From Elusimicrobia bacterium GWA2_56_46 (lineage in GTDB: Bacteria; Elusimicrobiota; Elusimicrobia; Elusimicrobiales; UBA9959): a stretch of 64,000 nucleotides of DNA. Positions 31,752-40,623 of this stretch are shown here, piece by piece. Below the pieces are notes generated by a model. It was not told the origin of the DNA. It worked only from the letters and a program-made list of their open reading frames with translations, and made no database searches. The DNA lies in the NCBI GenBank assembly GCA_001799575.1, contig MGTT01000016.1:1-64000 (forward strand). The letters run 5' to 3'. The number at the start of each line of letters is the position of its first letter. The stretch's first letter is position 1. Made by a program: the position numbers and the translations under genes.

Positions 31752-32682
31752 AAAAACACTGATAGTGGGACTGGGCTCTATGGGGCGGCGTTACGCGAGG
31801 CTGCTGCCTGGAGTTGGGGATTTCGAAATTTACGGCCTGCGCTCTGGCAAAGGGGGACCATGCCCCGGAGTGAAGGACCTTTATTCCTGGGCCGAGGTCG
31901 AGCGGGTTGCCCCCAAGGTGGCGTTTATAACCAACCCGACTTCTTTGCATATATGTACCGCTGTTAAATGCGCAGGGCTGGGGATGCACCTTTTTATAGA
32001 GAAACCGCTTAATATGCGGCTGTCCGGGCTGGCCAAGTTGAAGAAGGTCATTAAAGCCCGCAGATTGTCTTCGTATGTGGCTTATAACCTGCGCTTTCAC
32101 CCGGGCGTGGCAGAAATGCGCGAAATAGTACGCCGTGAAGGCTTCTGGCATGCCAGCGTGAGGTGTTCTTCCTGGCTGCCGGACTGGCGCCCGGACACCA
32201 ATCATAAAAGATCATATAGCGCCAATGCAAAGATGGGCGGGGGAGTGGTACTGGATCTTTCGCACGATGCCGACTACGCCCACTTCATCTTCGGTGAGAT
32301 CTCTTCTATTGAGGGGTTGGCTAGGCGGTCGTCCAATGTGACAGTGGACGCTGAAGACGTGGCCGACATGAACCTGCGGCTTAAAAAAGGCGGTTATGTT
32401 CCGGTTCATCTGGATTTCTGCAGCCGGTTTAATGAGCGTACAGTAAAGTTTACGACCCGGGAAGCCTCCTATGAGCTTGACCTTATAAAAGGGATTTTGC
32501 TGACAAGCAGGGGTGGGCGCGTTACGCGGAAAAAATATATGGTCGACAGGGATTTTACTTACAAGGCTGAAATACGCTACTTTTTCAGCAGGCTGGGCGG
32601 CAAAATGATGAACGACATCGACGAGGCATCCTCCCTGTTGGGGAAACTTGTTAAATTCAAACGCGGGAGCAGCTTGGCATGA
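31738..32682 (+). CDS. Gfo/Idh/MocA oxidoreductase, PtmF-like
   Basis: A 314-residue NAD(P)-dependent oxidoreductase: IVGLGSMGRRYARLL binds the cofactor, MHLFIEKPLN carries the conserved Glu-Lys-Pro, and VAYNLRFHPG plus the DLSHDADYAHF helix form the substrate side. A member of this family (PtmF) lies in the same place in Campylobacter flagellin-glycan loci, where with PtmA it helps supply the amino-sugar precursor. The precise reaction here is uncertain. It overlaps LegG by 14 bp and the cytidylyltransferase by 4 bp, so belongs to the operon. Length is a little short for the family. Confidence 0.72.
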   Translation: MAKPEKTLIVGLGSMGRRYARLLPGVGDFEIYGLRSGKGGPCPGVKDLYSWAEVERVAPKVAFITNPTSLHICTAVKCAGLGMHLFIEKPLNMRLSGLAKLKKVIKARRLSSYVAYNLRFHPGVAEMREIVRREGFWHASVRCSSWLPDWRPDTNHKRSYSANAKMGGGVVLDLSHDADYAHFIFGEISSIEGLARRSSNVTVDAEDVADMNLRLKKGGYVPVHLDFCSRFNERTVKFTTREASYELDLIKGILLTSRGGRVTRKKYMVDRDFTYKAEIRYFFSRLGGKMMNDIDEASSLLGKLVKFKRGSSLA

Positions 32683-33395
32683 AAATACTGGTTACCATAG
32701 CGGCTCGCGGCGGATCGAAGGGAGTAAAAAACAAAAATATACGCGAACTTTGCGGCAAGCCGCTTATCGCTTACACCATCGAACAGTCCCTGAAATGGGG
32801 GAAGGCGTCAAAGGTCCTGGTTTCTACGGATTCCCGTGAGATAGCCGAAACGGCAAAGCGGTTCGGCGCGGAAACGCCTTTCCTGAGGCCGCCGGAACTT
32901 TCTACCGATACCGCGCCGAAGGTGCCGGTTATCCGCCACGCCTGGCGCGAGGCGGAAAACCTGTACGGGGAAACTTACGATTTTGTCGTTGACTTGGACG
33001 CCACCGCGCCGCTGCGCAGAATAGCCGACATCGAAGCCGCGCTGAAGACGGCCATGGAAAAGAAGTCGAGCACGCTTTTCAGCGTGGTGCCGGCTCATAA
33101 GAACCCTTATTTTAATATGGTTGAGCTGGATAGAGACGGTTACGCGCGGCTTTGCAAGAAACTTTCCGAAAGTGTTAAACGCAGGCAGGATGCGCCAAAG
33201 GTCTACGACCTGAACGCTTCAATTTACGTGTACAGCAGGAAATTCCTGCTGGGAGACTCACTGACGGTCTTCACGGAGAAGAGCGCGGTGCACGTGATGG
33301 ATGAGCTGTCCGGCGTCGACATAGACAGTGAGCTGGACTTTAAATTTGTGGAGTTTGTAATTAAAGAGCGGCTTTGGAAATTCGACTATGACTGA
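32679..33395 (+). CDS. legF: LegF-like CMP-nonulosonate cytidylyltransferase
   Basis: A 238-residue acylneuraminate cytidylyltransferase. RGGSKGVKNKNIRELCGKPL is the CTP-binding P-loop; DLDATAPLRRIADIE carries the metal-binding Asp; GVDIDSELDFKFVEF is the C-terminal signature. It activates the nonulosonic acid as the CMP sugar used by transferases. Overlaps upstream by ATGA and downstream by 8 bp. Classified LegF/PtmB from its neighbours; NeuA and PseF relatives share these motifs. Confidence 0.87.
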   Translation: MKILVTIAARGGSKGVKNKNIRELCGKPLIAYTIEQSLKWGKASKVLVSTDSREIAETAKRFGAETPFLRPPELSTDTAPKVPVIRHAWREAENLYGETYDFVVDLDATAPLRRIADIEAALKTAMEKKSSTLFSVVPAHKNPYFNMVELDRDGYARLCKKLSESVKRRQDAPKVYDLNASIYVYSRKFLLGDSLTVFTEKSAVHVMDELSGVDIDSELDFKFVEFVIKERLWKFDYD

Positions 33396-34176
33396 ATATC
33401 TGAAAAAAATAGATCTGCGCGGCAGGACCGCTTTCGTGACCGGGGGACTTGGGCTTATAGGCTTTGAGGTTTCACGGGCGCTTTGCGAAGCCGGAGCCAG
33501 AACCGTGGTTTGCGACATAGTCCCGGTGAATGCGGCGCTGAAAAAGTTAAAGCCCCTTTCCAGCCTTGGGGATATACGCTACGAAAAATTCGATATAACC
33601 GACCTGCACTCCGTCGAGAACAGACTGAAAGCCTTGGCTAAAAAACACGGCGGGATTCACATCTTTGTGAACAACGCCTATCCCCGTACCAAGGACTGGG
33701 GGGCGCACCTTCCCGAAGTGAAGCTGGCCTCCTGGCGCAAGAATATCGAAATGCATTTAAACTCATACGCCTGGCTTTCCAGGGCCGCCTGCCTTCTGAT
33801 GAGCGGTAAAGGGGGGAACCTTATTAACTTCGGGTCTATTTATGGCGTGATGGGGCCGGATTTTACTGTTTATGAAGGTACAACGCTGGACAATCCGCCG
33901 GCTTATGCGGCAATAAAGGGCGGGATCATAAATTTTAGCCGCTACCTGGCTTCCTACTTCGGGCCGCGGGGGGTGCGGGTTAATAATATCTGCCCTGGCG
34001 GGGTTTTTGATAAACAGAACCAGAAGTTTGTGGCCAATTATTCAAAGAAAGTTCCGATGAAGCGCATGGCCCGACCGGACGAAATAGCGTCAGCGGTACT
34101 TTTCCTGGCCAGCGACATGTCTTCTTATGTGACGGGTCAGACCCTGATGGTGGACGGCGGCTGGTCTATAGTTTAA
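33388..34176 (+). CDS. ptmA: Short-chain dehydrogenase, PtmA-like
   Basis: A 262-residue classical SDR: TGGLGLIGFEVS binds the cofactor, NNAYPRTKDWG replaces the usual NNAG, and YAAIKGG has the catalytic Tyr/Lys. The C-terminal DMSSYVTGQTLMVDGGW ends as most SDRs do. NNAYPR is typical of PtmA, the SDR beside the CMP-legionaminate cytidylyltransferase in Campylobacter, involved in the amino-sugar precursor branch. Exact substrate unproven. It ends 11 bp before the HisF-like gene and is still within the operon. Confidence 0.75.
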   Translation: MTEYLKKIDLRGRTAFVTGGLGLIGFEVSRALCEAGARTVVCDIVPVNAALKKLKPLSSLGDIRYEKFDITDLHSVENRLKALAKKHGGIHIFVNNAYPRTKDWGAHLPEVKLASWRKNIEMHLNSYAWLSRAACLLMSGKGGNLINFGSIYGVMGPDFTVYEGTTLDNPPAYAAIKGGIINFSRYLASYFGPRGVRVNNICPGGVFDKQNQKFVANYSKKVPMKRMARPDEIASAVLFLASDMSSYVTGQTLMVDGGWSIV

Positions 34177-34187
34177 CTAAATATTCC

Positions 34188-35054
34188 ATGAAAAACGTTC
34201 GCATCATTCCGAGGCTTGATATAAAAGGCCCCAACCTGGTGAAAGGCATACACATGGAGGGCCTGCGCGTGTTGGGCCAGCCATGGGAGTTCGCGCGCCA
34301 CTATTATGAGAATGGGGCCGACGAGCTCATTTTTGTGGACGTGGTGGCAAGCCTATACCAGCGCAACAGCTTGAAAGATATAATTTCAAAAACCGCCCGG
34401 GAGACCTTTATTCCGCTTACCGTGGCCGGCGGCATCAGGACGATAGAAAACATGAAAGATATTTTGCGTGCAGGCGCGGACAAGGTTGCAATAAACACAG
34501 CCGCCATACAGAACCCGGAGTTCATCAGGACCGCATCGAGACTTTTCGGCTCTTCGACCATAGTGGTTTCTATAGAGGCCATGCTCGAAAACGGCAAATA
34601 CCTGGTTTACACAGACAATGGTAGGGAATATACCGGTGTGGAGGCGCTGGCCTGGGCTAAAAAAGCGGAAGAACTTGGCGCTGGAGAGATACTGCTGACC
34701 TCCATAGACCGGGAGGGCACCGGTGAGGGTTTTGACGAAGAGCTGACCATAATGGTTTCAAAGGCTGTTTCCATACCCGTCATAGCCTGCGGTGGTTGCG
34801 GCACCCTCGAACACGTGGCAGGGGTAATACTGGACGGCGGAGCGGAGGCTGTTTCTATGGCGTCGGTGCTGCATTACGCCATGGCGGGGCGGAGCGATGC
34901 GGCCAGGATAACCGGCGAGGGGAATACCGAGTTTCTGCGCAGCGGCAGGAGTCTTTCGACCATAACCCCCTTGGGAATAGGCGACATCAAAAAATATTTA
35001 AGGTCACACGCCATACCCTGCAGGCATGAACTGGACGGGATAAATGCAAAGTAA
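34188..35054 (+). CDS. HisF-like ammonia-channel subunit (WbuZ type)
   Basis: A 288-residue (beta/alpha)8 barrel close to HisF but with a C-terminal extension of about 30 residues. The first catalytic Asp of HisF is kept (PRLDIKG), whereas the second, Asp130 of Thermotoga HisF, is Glu here (VVSIEAML). [18 protein letters not shown] and [11 protein letters not shown]-like phosphate loops remain. In glycan loci this subunit is thought to pass ammonia from a HisH-like glutaminase to the sugar amidotransferase encoded next door, not to make imidazoleglycerol phosphate. Eleven-bp overlap with the HisH-like gene. No other his gene is in the window. Confidence 0.8.
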   Translation: MKNVRIIPRLDIKGPNLVKGIHMEGLRVLGQPWEFARHYYENGADELIFVDVVASLYQRNSLKDIISKTARETFIPLTVAGGIRTIENMKDILRAGADKVAINTAAIQNPEFIRTASRLFGSSTIVVSIEAMLENGKYLVYTDNGREYTGVEALAWAKKAEELGAGEILLTSIDREGTGEGFDEELTIMVSKAVSIPVIACGGCGTLEHVAGVILDGGAEAVSMASVLHYAMAGRSDAARITGEGNTEFLRSGRSLSTITPLGIGDIKKYLRSHAIPCRHELDGINAK

Positions 35055-35688
35055 AAAAACCGTCATAGTCGATTATGGTATGGGGAACATGTTCAGCGTC
35101 CTGCGGGCCTGCGCCAATGCCGGGCTTGACGCCGTTTTGACCGCGGACAGGAAAGAGGTGGAGGCGGCCGACGCCGTGATACTCCCCGGTGTGGGGGCGT
35201 TCGGTGCCGCCATGGAAAATATCAACAGATTGGACTTGGCCAAACCCCTAAAGGATTTTTGCGCCTCCGGCAGACCTCTCCTGGGTGTTTGCCTGGGTTT
35301 CCAGCTTTTAATGACCGAGAGTGAAGAGTTTGGTATGAACCGCGGCCTGGATGTTATAAAAGGGGTGGTGCGTAAGTTTCCGGTCCCCAATAATGAGGGT
35401 GCGAAAGTGCCTCAGATAGGTTGGAACGCCATAAAACAATGCCGCTCCTGGGAAGGTACGGTATTGGAGGGGTTGGTTGACGGGGAGTATATGTACTTCG
35501 TGCATTCGTTTTACGTGGCGCTGGACTCGACTGAGGCGGCCTGCTCCAACACCTCTTACGCTGGCATAGAATACACGTCCAGCATAAGCCGCGGCAACGT
35601 GTTCGCCTGTCAGTTCCACCCCGAGAAAAGTGCCTGGAACGGCCTGAAGATCTATACGAATTTTAAAAAGCGCGTCACCGGAGAATGA
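35044..35688 (+). CDS. HisH-like glutamine amidotransferase (WbuY type)
   Basis: A 214-residue class I glutaminase. The nucleophile Cys is in GVCLGFQLLM and the His/Glu of the triad in CQFHPEKSAWNGLK. GMGNMFSVLRA near the N-terminus matches HisH. It would release ammonia from glutamine for the HisF-like partner and finally the N-acetyl sugar amidotransferase. Both flanking genes overlap or nearly touch it (11-bp overlap, 3-bp gap), a strong sign that the three products form a complex. Named by context as WbuY; a histidine role is unlikely. Confidence 0.82.
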   Translation: MQSKKTVIVDYGMGNMFSVLRACANAGLDAVLTADRKEVEAADAVILPGVGAFGAAMENINRLDLAKPLKDFCASGRPLLGVCLGFQLLMTESEEFGMNRGLDVIKGVVRKFPVPNNEGAKVPQIGWNAIKQCRSWEGTVLEGLVDGEYMYFVHSFYVALDSTEAACSNTSYAGIEYTSSISRGNVFACQFHPEKSAWNGLKIYTNFKKRVTGE

Positions 35689-35691
35689 CTT

Positions 35692-36924
35692 ATGACTCTT
35701 GAAGCTAAATACGGGCTGCCCGAAAAAGTGGTTTTCTGCAAAAAGTGCGTGATGTCAAACCAGAGGCCGGCTTCTGCCACTGAGTTCAAGCACACCATAA
35801 ACAGCAAAAAGCGGACCTTGGCCATAGACGCCGAGGGTGTCTGTGACGCCTGCCGCGTGGCCGAGGGTAAGGAGAGCATAGACTGGAAAAAGCGGGAGGA
35901 TGAACTGCTTAAGTTGTTGGACAAGCACCGCAGGAACGATGGCGGCTACGACTGCATTGTCCCTGGCAGCGGCGGCAAGGATAGCGCCTATCAGTCGCAT
36001 GTGCTTAAGTATAAGTACGGTATGCACCCGCTTACTATAACCTGGCCGCCCATACTTTACACGGACTACGGTTACCGGAACTGGAAAAATTGGATAGAGG
36101 TGGGAGGGTTCGATAACCTGACCTTTAAACAGAATGGCCGGGCCATGAAGCTTTTGACTAAACTTTCAATAGAAAACTTGTTGCATCCATTTCAGACCTT
36201 TATCCTGGGGCAGAAGAACCTGGCCCCCAAGATCTCTCTGAAGTACAATATTCCGCTGGTGTTCTACGGTGAAAACGAGGCGGAGTACGGCAACCCCATA
36301 GCTGACACAACTACCTCCCTGAGAGACAAGTCTTATTACACCATGAACAACCTCGACGAGATATACCTCGGCGGGGTAAGCATAAAGGAATTGCAGGAGA
36401 AGTACGGCCTGCACCTGAGCGACCTGATGGCCTTCTTACCGCCTGCCGCTGACGAGATGAAGGATAAGTCGGTTGAGGTTCATTACCTCGGTTATTATCT
36501 TAAGTGGGTGCCGCAGGAGGTTTATTACTACGCAGTGGAGAATACTGGCTTCAAGGCCAGGCCCTTTAGGACTCAGGGGACTTACAGCAAATATAACAGC
36601 ATAGACGACAAGATAGACGACCTGCACTACTACACCACCTTTATAAAGTTCGGCATAGGCCGCGCTACCTACGACGCCTCGCAGGAGATACGCAACAAGC
36701 ACATAACACGGGAGGAAGCCCAGGCACTGGTGAAGCGCTTCGACGGCGAGTTCCCGGATAAGTACTTCGCGGAGATAATGGAGTATTTGGATATAAAGCC
36801 CGAACACTTTATGGCGCTTTGCGATAAGTTCCGTTCGCCGCATCTTTGGGGCAAGAAAGACGGGGAATGGAAACTCCGCCATACTGTGAATAACGATGGA
36901 ACAGGCGACGTCCCCGCGAAATAA
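35692..36924 (+). CDS. N-acetyl sugar amidotransferase (WbuX/PseA/PtmG family)
   Basis: A 410-residue enzyme with an N-terminal Cys cluster (FCKKCVMSNQRP, then GVCDACR) that probably binds zinc, and a PP-loop ATP pyrophosphatase site, PGSGGKDSAYQS (about 95-106). It adenylates the carbonyl of an N-acetyl group and replaces it with ammonia to give an acetamidino (Am) group. PseA and WbpG do this on pseudaminic acid and mannuronic derivatives. Here, next to a legionaminate pathway, a 5-acetamidino-7-acetamido legionaminic acid is the likely product. Last clear gene of the operon. Confidence 0.85.
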   Translation: MTLEAKYGLPEKVVFCKKCVMSNQRPASATEFKHTINSKKRTLAIDAEGVCDACRVAEGKESIDWKKREDELLKLLDKHRRNDGGYDCIVPGSGGKDSAYQSHVLKYKYGMHPLTITWPPILYTDYGYRNWKNWIEVGGFDNLTFKQNGRAMKLLTKLSIENLLHPFQTFILGQKNLAPKISLKYNIPLVFYGENEAEYGNPIADTTTSLRDKSYYTMNNLDEIYLGGVSIKELQEKYGLHLSDLMAFLPPAADEMKDKSVEVHYLGYYLKWVPQEVYYYAVENTGFKARPFRTQGTYSKYNSIDDKIDDLHYYTTFIKFGIGRATYDASQEIRNKHITREEAQALVKRFDGEFPDKYFAEIMEYLDIKPEHFMALCDKFRSPHLWGKKDGEWKLRHTVNNDGTGDVPAK

Positions 36925-36973
36925 GCGCGGGACACAAAAAACCGCGGCACTACAGAGAGTTTTACGGAAAATA

Positions 36974-37795
36974 ATGAGTAAGAGCGAAATAACCAAGCGT
37001 ACTATCCAGGACAAGGTAATCTCTTGGCTTAACAGTGTCAGGTATTCGGTAACGGAGCCGCTGCTGCTGGGTGTGGCGCGCGCCCGCTATGAGAGCCTTT
37101 ATTTCGACCCGACGGAATCGCCCCTGGTGACGATCGCTATCCCGACTTATAACAGAGGGGAATTGCTGGTGAAGCGTACCCTTCCCTCGATTTTCGCCCA
37201 GACATACAGGAACATCGAAGTGCTCGTAGTTGGTGATTGCTGCCCGGACGATACGCCGGAACTGCTTAAGAAAGTTGATGACCCGAGGCTGCGTTTCATC
37301 AACTTGCCCGTGCGGACGAAATATCCCGAGGATCCGGCCTGCCGCTGGTTCATTTCCGGCTTAGGGCCGCTTAATAAGGGAATGGACCTGGCGCGCGGGA
37401 AGTGGATAGCTTATTTCGACGACGACGACATTATGACACCCGATCATGTTGAGAGCCTGCTTCGATTCGCTCAGCATGGGGATTACGAATTTGTGGCCGG
37501 TCTATATGAAGAAGAGCGTGACGGGCATAAACGCGTTGTGGGACATAAAACCCCGGAGTATCCCGAGTTCGGGGGGCATGGCACTTCGTTATATCGCAGC
37601 TACCTGCGGTGTTTTAAGTACAACAGGAACAGCTGGCGTAAAGCCTACAATAGGCCGCAGGATATTGACCGCCAGTTGCGGCTGCGGCAAGCCGGGGTTA
37701 GGATGGAACTACTTGAGACGGTCGTGAGCTATGTGGTTCCGCGTCCGGGTTTAAGCACTGTCGGCCTGGCCGCCAGGATGATGCAGCCGGAATAG
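36974..37795 (+). CDS. Family 2 glycosyltransferase
   Basis: From ATG 36974 the protein has 273 residues; a start at 36896 would overlap the amidotransferase gene with a basic, low-complexity leader. VTIAIPTYNRGELLVKRTL and VLVVGDCCPDDTPELL form the nucleotide-binding half and AYFDDDDIMTPDH contains the DxD metal site. WRKAYNRPQDIDRQLRLRQA is in the acceptor half. It lies directly after the amidation cassette and could add either the Leg-type sugar's neighbour or another residue. GT2 enzymes normally use NDP- not CMP-sugars, so it is probably not the nonulosonate transferase. Confidence 0.8.
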   Translation: MSKSEITKRTIQDKVISWLNSVRYSVTEPLLLGVARARYESLYFDPTESPLVTIAIPTYNRGELLVKRTLPSIFAQTYRNIEVLVVGDCCPDDTPELLKKVDDPRLRFINLPVRTKYPEDPACRWFISGLGPLNKGMDLARGKWIAYFDDDDIMTPDHVESLLRFAQHGDYEFVAGLYEEERDGHKRVVGHKTPEYPEFGGHGTSLYRSYLRCFKYNRNSWRKAYNRPQDIDRQLRLRQAGVRMELLETVVSYVVPRPGLSTVGLAARMMQPE

Positions 37796-37815
37796 CAGGT
37801 AAAGGATTAGTGATT

Positions 37816-38622
37816 ATGATCGTAGTTAGGCTATACGGAGGTCTAGGCAACCAGTGTTTTCAATATGCTGTCGGCCGTCACCTGGCTGAAATCCACCATT
37901 CTGAATTAAAGATTGATATATCGGAATTTGAGGTGTACAAATTGCATGCCTACTCCCTTTGTCACCTCAACATTATTGAGAACATCGTTTCCCCGGCGGA
38001 AGTGGCAGGGCTGGAACGCGTGAAAGAAAAACATTTTCATTTTGACCCGGAAACATTTAACCATCCTGATGATGTCTACTTGCATGGGTATTGGCAAAGC
38101 GAAAAATATTTTGCGGGAATCGCCGAAATCGTTCATCGGGAGTTAGCCGTAAAGGTGCCATTGGCAGGCAAAAATAAAGAAATAGCCGAGCAAATCTCTT
38201 CATGCTCTTCGGTTAGCGTACATGTGCGCAGGGCCGACTATGTTCCTAATACGTATTCGGAGCAATTGTTTGAGCCTTGCAGTCTCGATTATTATATGCA
38301 CGCCGGTAAGCACATTGCCAATGTGGCGGGTAAGCCGCATTTTTTTGTATTTACCGATGACAAGGCATGGGTGAGGGAGAATTTCAAACTGCCATATCCC
38401 GTTACCTTTGTGGATCACAATGGCCCTGAGAAGAATTATGAGGATATGCGCTTGATGAGTTTGTGCAAGCATAATATCATCGCCAACAGCTCTTTCAGCT
38501 GGTGGGGGGCCTGGCTTAACCAAGACCCAGAGAAAATTGTGTTTGCCCCGAAGAAATGGTTCACCGATAAGGCCCGGAGCAGCCCGAAGGACATTGTCCC
38601 GGAAACGTGGCTAAGGGTGTAG
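37816..38622 (+). CDS. Alpha-1,2-fucosyltransferase (GT11)
   Basis: A 268-residue GT11 enzyme. RLYGGLGNQCFQYAVGRHLA at the N-terminus, VSVHVRRADYV with the donor-binding His-x-Arg-Arg, FFVFTDDKAWVRENF and NSSFSWWGAWLN are the four family motifs in order. GT11 transfers fucose (sometimes other GDP-linked 6-deoxyhexoses) from GDP-fucose in alpha-1,2 linkage. With the GT10 enzyme at 8840 and the fucose-synthase-like gene at 3282 it argues for fucose or colitose in the glycan. GTG 37810 is also possible; ATG 37816 is preferred. Confidence 0.9.
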   Translation: MIVVRLYGGLGNQCFQYAVGRHLAEIHHSELKIDISEFEVYKLHAYSLCHLNIIENIVSPAEVAGLERVKEKHFHFDPETFNHPDDVYLHGYWQSEKYFAGIAEIVHRELAVKVPLAGKNKEIAEQISSCSSVSVHVRRADYVPNTYSEQLFEPCSLDYYMHAGKHIANVAGKPHFFVFTDDKAWVRENFKLPYPVTFVDHNGPEKNYEDMRLMSLCKHNIIANSSFSWWGAWLNQDPEKIVFAPKKWFTDKARSSPKDIVPETWLRV

Positions 38623-38656
38623 GGTTCCGTGAAGTTTTTTGTGCATTGGACTGGAT

Positions 38657-39700
38657 ATGGCTAAAGATAAACTGCGCTGGGGAATTCTTGGTACCGGCAA
38701 TATCGCCAGAGTCTTCGCAAAAGGGCTGGCCGGCTGTGCTACGGGCGAGCTTTTTGCCGTCGCCAGCCGTACACTGGATAAGGCCCAGACCTTCGGGAAG
38801 GAATTCAATGTCCCGGTTCAATATGGCAGTTACGAGGCCCTCCTTTCCGATCCTAAGGTGCAGGCGGTTTATGTCGCGCTTCCCCACGCTTTCCACGCCA
38901 AATGGTCTATCCGCGCCGCCGACGCCGGCAAACATATCCTTTGCGAAAAACCTATCGCTATAAACCATGCCGAGGCCTGTGCGATGGTGGATGCCGCCCG
39001 GCGCAACGACGTCTTCCTGATGGAAGCCTTTATGTACCGTTGTCATCCGCAGACAGCCAAGCTGATAGAACTGCTACGCGCCAAAATTATCGGCGAGGTA
39101 CGGGTAATCCAGGGGACATTCAGTTTCCAGGCGGAGTACGATCCCGCCAACGGTGCTTTCACAAACGAACTGGGGGGGGGCGGTATTCTTGACGTGGGCT
39201 GCTACCCGGTTTCCATGGCCCGCCTGATAGTCGGGACCGCACTTGGGATAGCTTATGCCGAACCCCTTGAAGTTTCCGGCGCCGCCCATATAGGCGAGCG
39301 GAGCGGTATCGACGAGTGGGCGGTCTGCTGTTTGAAATTCCCGGGCGGCATTCTCGCCCAGGTTTCAACGGGCGTGTTTCTTGCCCAGGAAAATGTCGTC
39401 CGTATCTTCGGTTCGGAGGGAGACATTATGATCCCCTCGCCTTGGGTCCCGGGCGGGCGTGACCCTGGAATTACCAGGATATTCGTGCGCAAGCGCGGCG
39501 AAAAGCATCCGCAGGAAATAATTACCGAGACCAGGACGGGCTTGTGCTCGATGCAGGCGGACACAGTCGCGGCCGGGATCGACAAGCGCCAGTCACCGAT
39601 TATGGACTGGGATGACAGTCTGGGGAATATGCGGGCGCTGGACCTTTGGCGGAAAGCCGCAGGGATAACCTACCCGGCGGATACGAAGAGGATAATATGA
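38657..39700 (+). CDS. Gfo/Idh/MocA family oxidoreductase
   Basis: From ATG 38657 the enzyme has 347 residues. RWGILGTGNIARVFAKGL is the NAD(P) site, HILCEKPIAIN holds the Glu-Lys-Pro motif, and FMYRCHPQTAKLIELL opens the substrate domain, as in dihydrodiol and glucose-fructose oxidoreductase relatives. In sugar clusters such enzymes often reduce or oxidise a keto sugar nucleotide at C3 or C2. It differs clearly from the PtmF-like enzyme at 31738. ATGA overlap with the methyltransferase gene downstream suggests they act on the same sugar. Confidence 0.78.
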   Translation: MAKDKLRWGILGTGNIARVFAKGLAGCATGELFAVASRTLDKAQTFGKEFNVPVQYGSYEALLSDPKVQAVYVALPHAFHAKWSIRAADAGKHILCEKPIAINHAEACAMVDAARRNDVFLMEAFMYRCHPQTAKLIELLRAKIIGEVRVIQGTFSFQAEYDPANGAFTNELGGGGILDVGCYPVSMARLIVGTALGIAYAEPLEVSGAAHIGERSGIDEWAVCCLKFPGGILAQVSTGVFLAQENVVRIFGSEGDIMIPSPWVPGGRDPGITRIFVRKRGEKHPQEIITETRTGLCSMQADTVAAGIDKRQSPIMDWDDSLGNMRALDLWRKAAGITYPADTKRII

Positions 39701-40623
39701 ACAAAACTGAAACGAACGGTGCCGCCCTGGTGGACGAGCTGAAAAAGACCGTTGCGGGGATCGTAGGAAGCGGTTCGCATAAAGCAGGAGTCGACGGGGC
39801 GTGGCTTTCGAACAGCGCCCGTCTTTGCCAGCGCATCCTGACCTCCGATCCAGCTGATTTCCTTAAATGGGACGTAATCTCAAGGACTATGGTGGTCGGA
39901 AACGCCGAGTTTGTCCCGGGGGAATTGGCTTTCCTGCAGGCCCTTCCGGATTGGAAAAGCAGGTGGGCGAACGCGATAAAAGAGTCTTCGGTGGGTAGCC
40001 CCGACATGTTCGGCGGCTTTCCTTCCAGCAGCGGCAATTTGATCCACTTGGCTTACCACTTGGCTAACTTCGAGCAAAAAACGGGAGCCAGAATCAGCGA
40101 GTCGGGTTTTGTCCTGGAGTTTGGCGGGGGTTATGGAAGCATGTGCCGGCTGGTACATAACCTGGGCTTTAAGGGCAGGTATGTCATTTTCGACCTGCCC
40201 CCTTTGTCGGCCCTGCAGCGGTTTTTTCTTAAGATGAACGGGATTTCCGCGGTTCATCCTGCTAAGCCTTTTAAGGCAGCCCCCAAGGATGTGATTTGTG
40301 TGTCGGAATTAGAACAATTACCGGAGATCTTCTCTGACCATGTAAACCTCGTCGACGCTGCTTTTATTGCAACCTGGTCGCTTAGTGAGGCGCCTGTCGG
40401 TTTGCGACAGTCCATATTACCTTTAGTGAAACAATTCAAGGCTTTCCTTGTCGCATACCAGGGGCTTTTTGGTGAAGTGGATAATGCCGAATTCTTTAAA
40501 GAATGGGCTAATGCCATGAAAGATGTTGAATGGCATCGGTGGAAAATTGCCCATCTGCCGAATCAACGCTACAAAGACAACTATTACCTGATGGGCAAGA
40601 AAAGATGCTCACTAATATCATGA
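39697..40623 (+). CDS. Putative sugar O-methyltransferase
   Basis: A 308-residue protein with SAM-binding FVLEFGGGYGSMCRLVHNLG (about 147-166) and IFDLPPLSAL, the second strand and following loop of a class I fold. The long N-terminal helical domain and the FLRW/KW-D-VISRTM-type segment match proteins annotated as putative sugar O-methyltransferases. Overlaps the oxidoreductase gene by ATGA. Would methylate a glycan hydroxyl, perhaps a terminal cap. The next DNA is a fragment of a different gene, so the operon may be interrupted here. Confidence 0.7.
   Translation: MNKTETNGAALVDELKKTVAGIVGSGSHKAGVDGAWLSNSARLCQRILTSDPADFLKWDVISRTMVVGNAEFVPGELAFLQALPDWKSRWANAIKESSVGSPDMFGGFPSSSGNLIHLAYHLANFEQKTGARISESGFVLEFGGGYGSMCRLVHNLGFKGRYVIFDLPPLSALQRFFLKMNGISAVHPAKPFKAAPKDVICVSELEQLPEIFSDHVNLVDAAFIATWSLSEAPVGLRQSILPLVKQFKAFLVAYQGLFGEVDNAEFFKEWANAMKDVEWHRWKIAHLPNQRYKDNYYLMGKKRCSLIS

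Noticed and set aside
34188-35688. hisF and hisH of histidine biosynthesis
   Set aside because: The second HisF catalytic Asp is replaced, no other his gene is near, and the pair is coupled to an N-acetyl sugar amidotransferase gene.
40530-40604. N-terminal part of the small frame ending at 40790
   Set aside because: It overlaps the methyltransferase gene and shows no homology; only the part after 40605 matches fucose synthase.
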